Shown: positions 54,460-63,902, numbered from the stretch's first letter. The stretch is 64,000 nt of DNA from Streptomyces sp. MMG1533 (GCF_001279775.1 NZ_LGDG01000237.1:1-64000), one strand, 5' to 3'. The notes: generated by a model from the letters alone, not told the origin. Numbers and translations are program-made.

Positions 54460-55215
54460 ATGGCCGCACGAGGCAAGCACCGCCGCACCCGAACCAGCCC
54501 GCTCACCCGAGGCGCCGTCGTCGCCGGAACAGGCGTCGCCGCCCTCGCACTCCCGCTCCTGGGCGCGACCACGGCGAGCGCCGCACAGCCGGCCAAGGCC
54601 CCCGCCACCGCGCAGACCACAGCGCAGGCCGCAGCGCAGGTCAGGTCCGTCACGCACACCACGGTCAAGGGCGACACGCTCTACGGCATTGCGGACAAGT
54701 ACGACACTCCCGGCGGCTGGCGACAGCTCTACAAGGACAACCGCAAGGCCGTCGGCGACAACCCCAGGCTGATCCACCAGGGTGTCGAACTGAAGGTCAG
54801 GACGGCGAAGAAGGCGGGCACGGCGAGCACGACGGCCGCCAAGAAGACCACCCAGTCCGTCGCCCAGGCCACCCAGGCCTCCGTCAAGACGTACGCGAAC
54901 AACCTCGACGGCTGGATCCGCGAAGCGCTGGACATCATGGCGCAGAAGGGGATCCCTGGCTCGTACGACGGCATCTACCGCAACGTCATGCGCGAGTCGT
55001 CCGGCAACCCCCAGGCCATCAACAACTGGGATTCCAACGCCGCCGCGGGCACCCCGTCCAAGGGCCTGCTCCAGACCATCGACCCGACCTTCCAGGCGTA
55101 CCACGTGGACGGCACGTCGTGGGACCCGTACGACCCGGTCGCGAACATCACCGCCGCCTGCAACTACGCGGCCGCGCGCTACGGTTCGATCGACAACGTC
55201 TTCGGCGCGTACTGA
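54460..55215 (+). CDS. secreted LysM and lytic transglycosylase (SLT/Rpf-like) protein
   Basis: 251 aa from ATG 54460, GGAGAGG upstream. Signal peptide 1-42, LysM at about 64-113 (TVKGDTLYGIADKYDTPGGWRQLYKDN), Ala/Thr linker, then an SLT domain from 147 with catalytic Glu179 in YRNVMRESSGNP and the GLLQTIDPTFQAYH, ITAACNYAAARYGS motifs. Cuts peptidoglycan glycan strands, probably in growth or germination. Controlled by the c-di-AMP riboswitch in its leader. Its 3' end overlaps the convergent HAD gene by 37 bases. Confidence 0.93.
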   Translation: MAARGKHRRTRTSPLTRGAVVAGTGVAALALPLLGATTASAAQPAKAPATAQTTAQAAAQVRSVTHTTVKGDTLYGIADKYDTPGGWRQLYKDNRKAVGDNPRLIHQGVELKVRTAKKAGTASTTAAKKTTQSVAQATQASVKTYANNLDGWIREALDIMAQKGIPGSYDGIYRNVMRESSGNPQAINNWDSNAAAGTPSKGLLQTIDPTFQAYHVDGTSWDPYDPVANITAACNYAAARYGSIDNVFGAY

Positions 55216-56027
55216 GGGACGCCGGGAAACAGTCTCTCGAGGACGACGGCGATGCCGTCGTCCTCGTTCGACAGGGTGATCTCGTCGGCCACGGACCGGA
55301 GTTCGGGATGGGCGTTGGCCATGGCGACGCCGTGGGCGGCCCAGTCGAACATGGGGATGTCGTTGGGCATGTCCCCGAAGGCGATGGTGTGTTCGGGGCC
55401 GAGCCCGAGATGCTCCGCGGCCAGGGCGAGGCCCGTCGCCTTGGTGATGCCGCATGGCTGGAGTTCGACGGTCCCGGGACCCGACATGGTGACCGTGGCC
55501 AGAGAACCCACCACGGAACGCGCCGTCGCCGCCAACTCGTCGTCGGACAGGTCGGGATGGCGCAACAGCACCTTGCTGATCGGCTCGCACCACAGGTCGT
55601 CGCGCCGCCCGACCCGTACGGCGGGCAGGGTCGGGTGCGGCATCAGATAGCCCGGCTCGATGAGCGTCAGCCCGTCGACGCCGTCCTGGTCCACGGCCGC
55701 GTACAGCTGGCCGACCTCGGCCTCGATCTTGCCGAGCGCGGTCTCGGCCAGCTCCCGGTCCAGGGTGACCGACCACAGCAGCCGGTCCGCGCCGGCGTCG
55801 TACACCTGCGCGCCCTGCCCGCACACCGCGAGCCCCTCGCTGCCCAGGTCGTCGAGGAGCGGCCGCACTCTGGGCGCCGGGCGGCCGGTCACCACCAGAT
55901 GCCGGGCCCCGGCGGCAGCCACCCGCGCGAGCGCGGCGAGCGACCGGTCGGAAAGCGTGTCGTCGCCTCGGAGCAGCGTTCCGTCCAGGTCGGTGGCGAT
56001 GAGTGAATATGCGGTGGGTGCGGCCAT
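55179..56027 (-). CDS. Cof-type HAD family phosphatase
   Basis: 282 aa. HAD motif I DLDGTLLRGDDTL, motif II VVTGRPAPRV, Lys of motif III in GITKATGLALAAEHLGL, and motif IV FGDMPNDIPMFDWA. The cap in the middle is type C2B. Members dephosphorylate sugar phosphates, flavin precursors and similar small molecules. No operon partner; the neighbouring galactan cluster starts ~100 bases upstream. Confidence 0.92.
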   Translation of the reverse strand: MAAPTAYSLIATDLDGTLLRGDDTLSDRSLAALARVAAAGARHLVVTGRPAPRVRPLLDDLGSEGLAVCGQGAQVYDAGADRLLWSVTLDRELAETALGKIEAEVGQLYAAVDQDGVDGLTLIEPGYLMPHPTLPAVRVGRRDDLWCEPISKVLLRHPDLSDDELAATARSVVGSLATVTMSGPGTVELQPCGITKATGLALAAEHLGLGPEHTIAFGDMPNDIPMFDWAAHGVAMANAHPELRSVADEITLSNEDDGIAVVLERLFPGVPQYAPKTLSIEP

Positions 56028-56130
56028 GATCAGAGAATACGGATGGAACGGCGCATCGACTCGACGCGAACCGGACGGCTGCAGCCTTCACATGCGTTGA
56101 CGTCTGCTCCGGTTACGGCAGTTGGCGCGG

Positions 56131-57159
56131 TCACGCGGAGTCGCGTACCACCAGTTCCGTGGGCAGTATCACGCCCGCCGTGTCCTCCCCCGCGATCTGC
56201 GCGAGCAGCATGCGGACCATCTCGGCGCTGATGCGGTCGTAGGGCTGGCGCATGGTGGTGAGGGCCGGGGTGACGGCGGTGGCCGCGGCCGAGTCGTCGA
56301 AGCCGCCGACGGCGATGTCGTCGGGGACCGAACGGCCGGACTGGTGCAGGGCGTTGACGACTCCCTGGGCCATGAGGTCGGAGGCGACGAACACCGCGTC
56401 CATGTCGGGAGCCTGGGACAGGAGCCGACGGGCGGCCTGCTCGCCGCCGGTGCGGCGGTAGTCGCCCTCCACCACCAGCGCGGGGTCGTAGGGCAGACCC
56501 GCCTCGGCGAGCACATCGCGGTAGCCGGCCAGACGATCCGTGCCGCCAGGGGTGTCCAGAGGGCCGGTGATCATGCCGATGCGGCGCCGGCCACCGGCGA
56601 GGAGGTGGCGGACCATCTCCTGGGCGCCGTCGCGGTCGGCGGCCGCCACATAGCTGACCTTGGAGCCCAGACCCAGCGGCTTGCCGCAGGCCACCAACGG
56701 GATGCCGGCGTCGCGCAGTTCGGCGGCGACCGGGTCTCCGCTGTGGCTGGAGACCAGCAGGACGCCGTCGACGTGGCCCGAGGTGATGTACCGGGTCAGC
56801 CGGCGCCGGTCGTCGTCGCTCGCCGCCAGCATGAGCAGCAGCGGGATGTCGTGCTGCGCGAGGCGCTCGGTGCAACCCCGCAGCAGCACGTTGAAGTTGG
56901 GGTCCTCGAAGAACTTCTCCTGCGGCTCGGTCAGCAGGAAGGCCACCGAGTCCGAACGTCCCGTACTGAGGCTGCGCGCATGCCGGTTGACCACGTATCC
57001 GGTCTTCCTGATGGCGGCCTCGACGGCCCGGCGGGCGGCCGGGGAGACGTAGTGGCCGCCGTTCAGGAAGCGGGAGACGGTACCCCGCGACACGCCCGCC
57101 TCCCGCGCCACGTCGTGGATGGTGGGCGGTTTGCGGCGTCCGTTGGCGCTGGTGGTCAT
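56131..57159 (-). CDS. ganR: LacI family regulator of the galactan cluster
   Basis: 342 aa. Helix-turn-helix and hinge PTIHDVAREAGVSRGTVSRFLNGGHYVSPAARRAVEAAIRKTGYVVNRHARSL, then a periplasmic-binding-like effector domain (VDGVLLVSS, GMITGPLDTPGG.DRLAGY, VGGFDDS). It lies 32 bases after the MalG-like permease gene on the same strand, so it belongs to the operon. Its likely targets are the two inverted 19-bp sites at 60515 and 60613, and the inducer is probably a galacto-oligosaccharide. The symbol is by analogy with Bacillus ganR. Confidence 0.9.
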   Translation of the reverse strand: MTTSANGRRKPPTIHDVAREAGVSRGTVSRFLNGGHYVSPAARRAVEAAIRKTGYVVNRHARSLSTGRSDSVAFLLTEPQEKFFEDPNFNVLLRGCTERLAQHDIPLLLMLAASDDDRRRLTRYITSGHVDGVLLVSSHSGDPVAAELRDAGIPLVACGKPLGLGSKVSYVAAADRDGAQEMVRHLLAGGRRRIGMITGPLDTPGGTDRLAGYRDVLAEAGLPYDPALVVEGDYRRTGGEQAARRLLSQAPDMDAVFVASDLMAQGVVNALHQSGRSVPDDIAVGGFDDSAAATAVTPALTTMRQPYDRISAEMVRMLLAQIAGEDTAGVILPTELVVRDSA

Positions 57160-57191
57160 GTTCCTCGTTCGTGAAAGGGAGTCCGGGTGCC

Positions 57192-58070
57192 TCAGGCCTT
57201 GACCGAACCGCTCAGCAGGTCCAGCGACCAGAACCGCTGGATCACCAGGAAGAGCCCGATCAGCGGCAGGATCGCCAGCAGACATCCGGTGATGACCAGG
57301 GTGTAGAGGGCGGGCTGCGAGGCGCCCTGGGCGAGCAGGGTGTAGAGCCCGAGCGTGATCGGGAACTTGGTGTCGTCGGCCAGCATCACGTACGGCAGCA
57401 GGAAGTTGTTCCAGATGCCGACGAACTGGAAGAGGAACACCGTGATCAGGCCCGGCATCATCATCGGCACCGCGATCCGGGAGAAGATCCGCCACTCGCT
57501 GGCACCGTCCATGCGGGCGGCCTCCATGAGCTCGGTGGGCACCGAGGCGGCCGCGTAGATGCGGACGAGGTAGACGCCGTACGGAGACAGGATCGACGGC
57601 AGCAGCATCGACCAGTACGAGTCGGCCAGGCCCATCTTCGACAGCAGCAGGTACTGCGGTACGGCCAGCACGATGCTCGGCACCAGGACGCCGGCCAGGA
57701 TCATCTTGAAGATGGCCTCCCGCCCGCGGAAGGTGTAGCGGCCGAGCGCGTAGCCGCCGGCGGCGGAGACCGCGGCGGACAACAGGGCGCCGAAACCGGC
57801 GTAGAAGGCGGAGTTGGCCATCCACTGCCAGTAGATGCCGTCCCGGTAGTCCGTCAGGTCGCTCAGATTGCCGAAGAGGCCGGTGCCGGGGGCGAAGCTG
57901 AAGGTGGAGAAGAGTTCCGACCGGTCCTTGGTCGCCGCGATGATCACCCAGGCGATGGGGATCAGGCAGTACAGCGTGCCGAGCAGCAGCACGATCGTGG
58001 GGACCCAGGCCGTGCGCCGCGCCTTGGCGGTCTTGCCGGTGGCGTCGGCGGTGAGGGTGAGGGGGGTCAT
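57192..58070 (-). CDS. ganQ: carbohydrate ABC transporter permease (MalG type)
   Basis: 292 aa, six helices. EAA loop EAARMDGASEWRIFSRIAVPMMMPGLI contacts the ATPase. WNNFLLPYVMLADDTKFPITLGLYTLL is the typical MalG-type end region. The start overlaps the MalF-type gene by four bases. Symbol by analogy with Bacillus ganQ. Confidence 0.93.
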   Translation of the reverse strand: MTPLTLTADATGKTAKARRTAWVPTIVLLLGTLYCLIPIAWVIIAATKDRSELFSTFSFAPGTGLFGNLSDLTDYRDGIYWQWMANSAFYAGFGALLSAAVSAAGGYALGRYTFRGREAIFKMILAGVLVPSIVLAVPQYLLLSKMGLADSYWSMLLPSILSPYGVYLVRIYAAASVPTELMEAARMDGASEWRIFSRIAVPMMMPGLITVFLFQFVGIWNNFLLPYVMLADDTKFPITLGLYTLLAQGASQPALYTLVITGCLLAILPLIGLFLVIQRFWSLDLLSGSVKA

Positions 58071-59068
58071 GCCCGGTCCTCCCGGGTGTAGCGGTCGGAG
58101 ATGCGAAGCAGAGTGAAGGAGAGGACGAAGGTGGCCAGGGCCAGGACGACCGCGGTGGCGGAGGCTCCGTAGATGTCGGACTTCAGGAAGGCGCTGTCGT
58201 AGATGGCCATCAGCGGGCTCCAGGTGCTCTGGAGGTTGTTCGTCAGCGGCTTCAGGGCCATGGGCTCGGTGAAGACCTGGAGGGTGGCGATCACCGAGAA
58301 GAAGAAGGTGAGCACCAGCGAGGGCATCACGATCGGGATCTTGATACGCAGGGCGATCTTGAGGTTGGACGCACCGTCGATGCGGGCAGCCTCGTAGATC
58401 TCCTGCGGGATCGCCCTGAGCGCGGTGTAGATGACGATCATGTTGAAGCCCGTGCCGCCCCAGACCGCGATGTTCGCGAAGGACAGGTACAGGTTGCCGC
58501 CGTCGAACAGGTCCGGCTGCGGGAGGCCGAACTTGTCCAGCAGGTAGTAGAAGGGGCTCACGCTCGGCAGATAGAGGAAGCCCCACATGAGGGCGGCGAT
58601 GATGCCGGGCACGGCGTACGGCAGGAAGATCATCAGCCGGGCGAAGGGCGCGCTGCGCGCCTTGGGGGTGTCCAGCATGAGTGCGAAGACCAGCGCGAGG
58701 CCCAGCATGGTCGGGATGACGATGAGGCCGTAGCCGAAGGCGCGCAGCACGCTGTGGCCGAACTCGGAGTTCTGGAACACGTCGGTGTAGTTGCCGAGGC
58801 CGTTCCAGACCTGCTCACGGGCGCCCTTGCCGAGCCCGATCCCCTTGACCTTGACCTTGTGGAGGCTGAGCCAGATCGCGTACCCGATGGGGATGACGGT
58901 GAAGGCGGCGAACAGGACCAGCGTCGGCACCAGGAACCAGTACGGTGCGCTGCGGCCGCGGCCGCGGCGGCGGGGGCTGCTGGGGCGGACGGACTTGGCG
59001 GTGCCGGTGCCGTCCGCCAAGGGCCCGACCGCGAGGCGGTCGGAGCCCTTGAGCGGAGCGCTGGTCAT
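58067..59068 (-). CDS. ganP: carbohydrate ABC transporter permease (MalF/UgpA type)
   Basis: 333 aa. A ~40-residue Arg/Ser-rich cytoplasmic N-terminus is followed by six helices. EAA loop EAARIDGASNLKIALRIKIPIVMPSL. Overlaps the binding-protein gene and the MalG-type gene by four bases on each side. Forms the membrane channel with ganQ. Confidence 0.93.
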   Translation of the reverse strand: MTSAPLKGSDRLAVGPLADGTGTAKSVRPSSPRRRGRGRSAPYWFLVPTLVLFAAFTVIPIGYAIWLSLHKVKVKGIGLGKGAREQVWNGLGNYTDVFQNSEFGHSVLRAFGYGLIVIPTMLGLALVFALMLDTPKARSAPFARLMIFLPYAVPGIIAALMWGFLYLPSVSPFYYLLDKFGLPQPDLFDGGNLYLSFANIAVWGGTGFNMIVIYTALRAIPQEIYEAARIDGASNLKIALRIKIPIVMPSLVLTFFFSVIATLQVFTEPMALKPLTNNLQSTWSPLMAIYDSAFLKSDIYGASATAVVLALATFVLSFTLLRISDRYTREDRA

Positions 59069-60396
59069 GCCTCGGTCACCTCGAAGCCCTGCTTCTTCAT
59101 GTCGTCGAAGGTCTTCGACTGCACGGTGCCGAGGGCGGAGACGAACTGAGCCTCCTTCTTCGACTTGGTGGCCTGGCCGAACGCGTCCTGGAAGGTGGTG
59201 TAGGTCGTGTTGACGTTGGGGCCCCAGGCCGCGGCGGCCGTGGTCGCGGCGATCTCGCCGGCCGTCGTGTAGAAGTCCGTCTGGTTGGAGAAGAACTCGG
59301 GGGTGGTCAGGACGTCGCCGGACTGGCCCTTCGTGGCGGCCGGGTAGATCGCGACCTCCTTGACCAGGGCGGCCAGCGCCTCCGGGTCGGTGTTCAGCCA
59401 CGTGGCGAACTTGGCGGCGGCCTCGGCGTGCTTGGAGTCGGTGGAGACGCCGGTGGAGGAGCCGCCCCAGCTGCCGGTGACGTTCTCGCCGGACTTCCAC
59501 TGCGGCAGCGGGGCCATGCGCCACTTGCCCTTGGTGTCGGGGGCGGAGGCGACCAGCACACCGGGCGCCCAGACGGCGGAGACCCAGGCGAGGTGGGTGC
59601 CCTCGTTCAGGGCCTTGTTCCAGGCCGGGGTGTACATCGGCTGGTTGTCGATGACGCCCTCCTGCACCAGGCCGCCCCAGAACTCGGTGACCTGCTTCGT
59701 GCCGGCGTCGTCGATGCCGACGGTCCACTTGCCCGCGGAGTCGACGGTCCACCACTTGCCGCCGGCCTGCTGCGACAGGCCCGCGAACAGGCCCGGGTCG
59801 TTGGAGGAGAAGGTGGTCAGATAGGCGTCCGGGACGGCCTTCTTGGCGGCGCGGGCGACCTCGGCGAACTCCGTCCAGGTCTTCGGGACGCTGAGTCCGT
59901 GCTTCTTGAAGAGGTCCTCGCGGTAGTAGAACATCAGCGGCCCGGAGTCCTGCGGGATCGCGTAGAGCGCGTCCGTGCCGAGGGTGACCATGCCCCACAG
60001 GCCCTCGGCGAAGTCGGACTTGGTGTCGCCCGCGTACTTGGAGATGTCGGCCAGGACGTCGTTGGAGACCAGCGTGGGCAGCGACTGGTACTCGACCTGG
60101 ATGAGGTCGGGGGCGTTGCCGGCCTTCTTCGCGGTGATCAGCTTGGAGAGGATCTCCTGGCCGCTGGCCTGCTTGGACACCGTGACCGTGATGTCCGGGT
60201 TCTTCTTGTTCCAGATCGCGGCGACCTTCTCCATGTTCGGCGCCCACGACCAGTAGGTCAGCTTGACCGGCCCGCTGCTCTCTCCGGAGTCTGCGTCGTC
60301 GGAACCGCCGCAGGCGGCGAGGGTGCTGGTAAGGCCGAGGGCTGCGGCCCCGGCGAGGATGTTGCGCCTGCTGATCCGGTGGCGGTTGATCGACAT
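59065..60396 (-). CDS. ganS: sugar-binding lipoprotein of the ABC transporter
   Basis: 443 aa from ATG 60396, six bases after GGGGAG; ATG 60402 gives two more residues. The signal has an RR pair (ISRRNILAG) and a lipobox LAAC with the lipid-modified Cys29. Family 1 binding-protein features: VKLTYWSWAPNMEKVAAIWNKKNPDITV, PDLIQVEYQSLP, AIPQDSGPLMFYYREDLFKKHG and KTWTEFAEVARAAK. First gene of the operon; captures galacto-oligosaccharides by inference from its neighbours. Confidence 0.93.
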   Translation of the reverse strand: MSINRHRISRRNILAGAAALGLTSTLAACGGSDDADSGESSGPVKLTYWSWAPNMEKVAAIWNKKNPDITVTVSKQASGQEILSKLITAKKAGNAPDLIQVEYQSLPTLVSNDVLADISKYAGDTKSDFAEGLWGMVTLGTDALYAIPQDSGPLMFYYREDLFKKHGLSVPKTWTEFAEVARAAKKAVPDAYLTTFSSNDPGLFAGLSQQAGGKWWTVDSAGKWTVGIDDAGTKQVTEFWGGLVQEGVIDNQPMYTPAWNKALNEGTHLAWVSAVWAPGVLVASAPDTKGKWRMAPLPQWKSGENVTGSWGGSSTGVSTDSKHAEAAAKFATWLNTDPEALAALVKEVAIYPAATKGQSGDVLTTPEFFSNQTDFYTTAGEIAATTAAAAWGPNVNTTYTTFQDAFGQATKSKKEAQFVSALGTVQSKTFDDMKKQGFEVTEA

Positions 60397-60514
60397 CTTC
60401 ATCTCCCCTGACTTGGACGAGCCCACCTCGTCGACGTCTCGCGTACGCGGCAACCGCCGTGGGGGGAGGTTCTGCGGGACGTGACCGAGGGGCTGTGCGC
60501 GAGGGCCGCGCGGC

Positions 60515-60533
60515 TCTGTGATCGTGCACAGTA
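60515..60533 (+). promoter_or_regulatory. LacI-type operator, copy 1
   Basis: TCTGTGATCGTGCACAGTA. The outer TGTG...CACA is palindromic. The same 19 bases occur inverted at 60613-60631. This copy overlaps the probable -10 box of the minus-strand ABC operon, whose -35 is TTGACA (complement of 60553-60558). Confidence 0.8.
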
Positions 60534-60558
60534 GAGAATTGTTTCGGGCCCTTGTCAA
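60529..60558 (-). promoter_or_regulatory. probable promoter of the transport operon
   Basis: On the minus strand, TTGACA (60558-60553) is followed by TACTGT (60533-60528) at a 19-base spacing. The -10 falls inside operator copy 1, so regulator binding would block it. Confidence 0.5.
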
Positions 60559-60612
60559 TGGCGGATGCCTGGGGTTACCTACTTGTTGCTCACAGATGCC
60601 AGCCGTAATCGG

Positions 60613-60631
60613 TACTGTGCACGATCACAGA
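60613..60631 (-). promoter_or_regulatory. LacI-type operator, copy 2
   Basis: TACTGTGCACGATCACAGA, the exact reverse complement of the site at 60515-60533, 98 bases away, and 40 bases upstream of the beta-galactosidase start. Binding here would control the plus-strand genes. Confidence 0.8.
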
Positions 60632-60670
60632 AACCTGGCGTCACCTCTGCCGATTCCCGGGAGCCACCGC

Positions 60671-62671
60671 ATGCCCTCCGCCGCCCCGCACGACCGCCTG
60701 CCACTCGCCTTCGGGGGCGACTACAACCCCGAGCAGTGGCCGCAGGAGGTGTGGGAGGAGGACGTACGGCTGATGCGTGAGGCCGGGGTCACCATGGTCT
60801 CGCTCGGCATCTTCGCGTGGTCGAGGATCGAACCCCGGCCCGGCGAGTACGACTTCGAGTGGCTCGACCGGATCATCGGCATGCTTCACGAGGCCGGCAT
60901 CGACGTCGACCTCGCGACCCCGACCGTCGTCCCGCCCGCGTGGTTCTACCGCGCCCACCCGGACGCCCTGCCGGTGACCCGGGAGGGCGTACGACTGGCG
61001 TTCGGCTCACGCGGTGCGATCTGCCACTCCAACCCCCACTACCGGGCCGCCGCGGCGAACATCACCTCGCGGATCGGCGAGCGCTACGGGCGGCATCCCG
61101 CCGTGGTCCTGTGGCACGTCCACAACGAGTACGGCGCACCCGTCCTGACCTGCTACTGCGACACCTGCGCCGCCGCCTTCCGGGCCTGGCTGCAGGACCG
61201 TTACGGCACCCTCGGCGCCCTCAACCAGGCCTGGGGCACCGCCTTCTGGGGCCAGCTCTACGGCGACTGGGAGGAGATCGGGGTGCCCCGGGCGACGCCG
61301 ACGGTCGGCAACCCCGCCCAGCAGCTGGACTTCCAGCGGTTCGCGGACGGTCAGGCCCGCGCCAACTTCCGCGCCGAGCGGGACATCCTGCACCACCTGT
61401 CCCCCGGCGTGCCCGTGACCACCAACTTCATGGTCGCGCCGAGTCAGTGCCAGAGCATCGACTACTGGGAGTGGGGCAAGGAGGTCGACCTGGTCACCAA
61501 CGACCACTACCTGATCACCGACGGCCGCCGCACCCACGTCAACCTGGCCCTCGCCGCCGATCTCACCCGCTCGGTCGCGGGCGGCGCTCCCTGGCTGCTG
61601 CTCGAACACTCCCCGTCCGGCATCAACTGGCAGGCGCACAACCCCGCCAAGGAGCCCGGCCAGATGGCCCGCAACTCCCTCGGCCATGTCGCCCGAGGCT
61701 CCGAGGGCGCGATGTTCTTCCAGTGGCGGCAGTCCCGCAGCGGCGCCGAGAAATTCCACTCGTCGATGCTGCCGCACGGAGGGACCGGGACCCGCGTATG
61801 GCGGGAGGTCACTGATCTGGGTCGCCGGGTCGCGGACCTGGCCGACCTGCGCGGCAGCCGCACCCGGGCCGACGTGGCCATGGTCTGGTCCTGGGACTCC
61901 TGGTGGGCGCAGAGCCTGGAGTGGCGGCCGAGCCAGGACCTGGACGCGCGGGAGCGCCTCGACGCGTTCTACGAAGCGCTGTACGACCGGCACCTGACGG
62001 TGGACTTCTTCGCGCCGGCCGGGCTGGGGGACGTCGATCCTTCTCGGTACCCGCTGCTGGTCGTCCCCCAGCTGTACGCGGCGCCCGCCTCCGTCGCCGC
62101 CGACCTGGAGCGGTACGTCTCACGCGGCGGCACGCTGCTCGTCTCCTGCTTCTCCGGCATCGTCGACGAGCACGACGCCGTGCACCCCGGGGCCTGTCCG
62201 GGAGCGCTGCGGGACGTGCTCGGGCTGACCGTCGAGGAGTTCGACCCGTTGCTGCCGGGCGAGCGGATCGCCGTACGGACGTCTCACGGGGATGCGTGGG
62301 AGGCCGATGTGTGGTCCGAGTACGTCGTCCCCGGCGACGGATGCGAGACCGTGGCCGTCTTCGCCGGCGGCCGCACGGCGGGACGCCCGGCGCTCACCCG
62401 GCGGGCGCTCGGCGACGGGGCCGCCTGGTATCTGGCCACGCGGCTGACCGGGGCCGATCTGGCGGCGGTCGTGGACCTCGCCCTCGCGGACGCGGGGGTC
62501 ACGCCTGTGGACCTTCCCCGGGACGTCGAACTCGTCGTACGGGAGGGCGGGTCGGGGGCGTTTCGCTTCGCCGTCAACCACACCGACGCCGAGGTGAAGG
62601 TGGTGCTGGCGGACGGCAGCCGGGCGGCGGTGCCCGCGGGGGCGGTCGAGGTGTTCCGCGAACCACGCTGA
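60671..62671 (+). CDS. ganA: GH42 beta-galactosidase
   Basis: 666 aa from ATG 60671 (GGGAG upstream); an upstream in-frame start at 60518 would run through both operators. GH42 catalytic barrel: acid/base Glu153 in HVHNEYG and nucleophile Glu312 in LLLEHSPSG. A zinc site of Cys118, Cys161, Cys163 and Cys166 (CYCDTC) is intact. Trimerisation and C-terminal beta domains follow (LVVPQLYAAPASVAADLERYVSRGGTLLVSCFSG). No signal peptide, so it hydrolyses imported galacto-oligosaccharides in the cytoplasm. Confidence 0.95.
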   Translation: MPSAAPHDRLPLAFGGDYNPEQWPQEVWEEDVRLMREAGVTMVSLGIFAWSRIEPRPGEYDFEWLDRIIGMLHEAGIDVDLATPTVVPPAWFYRAHPDALPVTREGVRLAFGSRGAICHSNPHYRAAAANITSRIGERYGRHPAVVLWHVHNEYGAPVLTCYCDTCAAAFRAWLQDRYGTLGALNQAWGTAFWGQLYGDWEEIGVPRATPTVGNPAQQLDFQRFADGQARANFRAERDILHHLSPGVPVTTNFMVAPSQCQSIDYWEWGKEVDLVTNDHYLITDGRRTHVNLALAADLTRSVAGGAPWLLLEHSPSGINWQAHNPAKEPGQMARNSLGHVARGSEGAMFFQWRQSRSGAEKFHSSMLPHGGTGTRVWREVTDLGRRVADLADLRGSRTRADVAMVWSWDSWWAQSLEWRPSQDLDARERLDAFYEALYDRHLTVDFFAPAGLGDVDPSRYPLLVVPQLYAAPASVAADLERYVSRGGTLLVSCFSGIVDEHDAVHPGACPGALRDVLGLTVEEFDPLLPGERIAVRTSHGDAWEADVWSEYVVPGDGCETVAVFAGGRTAGRPALTRRALGDGAAWYLATRLTGADLAAVVDLALADAGVTPVDLPRDVELVVREGGSGAFRFAVNHTDAEVKVVLADGSRAAVPAGAVEVFREPR

Positions 62672-62736
62672 GTTTCTTGCCCCTCTTTGTTCCTTTTGTT
62701 CTTCCTTTGTGACTTTCACCGTGAAGGGACCCTGAC

Positions 62737-63873
62737 ATGCGCAGACGCAGTGTTCTGACCGCCGCCGGAGCCGCGGCACTGGCGATTCCCGTGCTCGGCG
62801 CGGCACCCGCCGTCGCCGCGGCGGCCGGGGAACGCCGCCGCCTGGAGATCCGCGGGGTGGACATCTCCTCGCTCCCGAAGAACGAGGACAAGGGTGCCGT
62901 CTACCGGTGTGCCGACGGTCGCCGCCAGGACCCCGTCCGCATCCTCGCCGACTCGGGCGTCACCCACGCCCGCCTCAAGGTGTGGGTCAACCCGGCCGAC
63001 GGCTACAACAACAAGGCCCACGTCCTTCCGCTGGCCCGTCGCCTGAAGCGGGCCGGCATCGGCATCTGGGTCGACTTCCACTACTCCGACACCTGGGCGG
63101 ACCCGGCGCACCAGAACAAGCCGGCCGCGTGGGCCGACCTGGACGTGGCGGGCCTGACCAGGGCGGTCTACGACCACACCGCCGACGTCCTCGGCGCGCT
63201 GCGGCGGCAGGGCACCCCGGCCGACCTGGTGCAGATCGGCAACGAGCTGAACGGCGGCATGCTCTGGCCCGACGGCAACTGGGAGCACTGGGACAACCTC
63301 GCCGCCTTCCTCAAGGCCGGTCTCAGCGCCGCCCGCGACACCACCCCGCGCATCCGCACGATCCTCCACCTGGCCAACGGCGGCGACAACGGGCTGTACC
63401 GGTGGTGGTTCGACAACGCGGTCGCCTACGGCATCGACTTCGACATCATCGGGCTCTCCTACTACCCCTTCTGGCACGGGCCGGTGGAGCAGGCCGCCGC
63501 CAACATGGCCGACATCACGGCCCGTTACGGCAAGCCGTGCGTGATCGCCGAGACGGCGTACCCGTTCACGCTGGAGAGCGAGGACGACGTCAACGACATC
63601 ATGAACGACCCCTCGCAGCTCACCGAGGGCTTCCCCGCCACACCCGAGGGCCAGGCGGCCTGGCTGCGCGCGGTGGCCGACCTCGCCGCCGCCGTCCCCG
63701 GCGGGCAGGGCCTCGGCTACTGCTACTGGGAAGGCGTGTGGACGTACCGCGCCGGCAGCGGCTGGAACCCGCAGGACCCGTCGTCCGGCAACGCGTGGGA
63801 GAACCTCGCGCTGTTCGACTTCGAGGACAAGGCGCTGCCGGGCCTCAAGACGCTGGGGCGCTACCGGTCGTAG
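62737..63873 (+). CDS. ganB: secreted GH53 arabinogalactan endo-beta-1,4-galactanase
   Basis: 378 aa, ATG with AAGGGA upstream. Signal peptide with an RRR start (MRRRSVLTAAGAAALAIPVL) ending near residue 30, possibly Tat-dependent. GH53 barrel: acid/base Glu170 in QIGNELNGG and nucleophile Glu272 in VIAETAYPF; RLKVWVNPADGYN and WVDFHYSDTWADP are diagnostic. It cuts galactan outside the cell; products enter by the linked transporter and are split by the GH42 enzyme. 65 bases after that gene, likely cotranscribed. Confidence 0.95.
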   Translation: MRRRSVLTAAGAAALAIPVLGAAPAVAAAAGERRRLEIRGVDISSLPKNEDKGAVYRCADGRRQDPVRILADSGVTHARLKVWVNPADGYNNKAHVLPLARRLKRAGIGIWVDFHYSDTWADPAHQNKPAAWADLDVAGLTRAVYDHTADVLGALRRQGTPADLVQIGNELNGGMLWPDGNWEHWDNLAAFLKAGLSAARDTTPRIRTILHLANGGDNGLYRWWFDNAVAYGIDFDIIGLSYYPFWHGPVEQAAANMADITARYGKPCVIAETAYPFTLESEDDVNDIMNDPSQLTEGFPATPEGQAAWLRAVADLAAAVPGGQGLGYCYWEGVWTYRAGSGWNPQDPSSGNAWENLALFDFEDKALPGLKTLGRYRS

Positions 63874-63902
63874 GACCGTGGGGCCTGTTCACCGGCGGCG
63901 AC

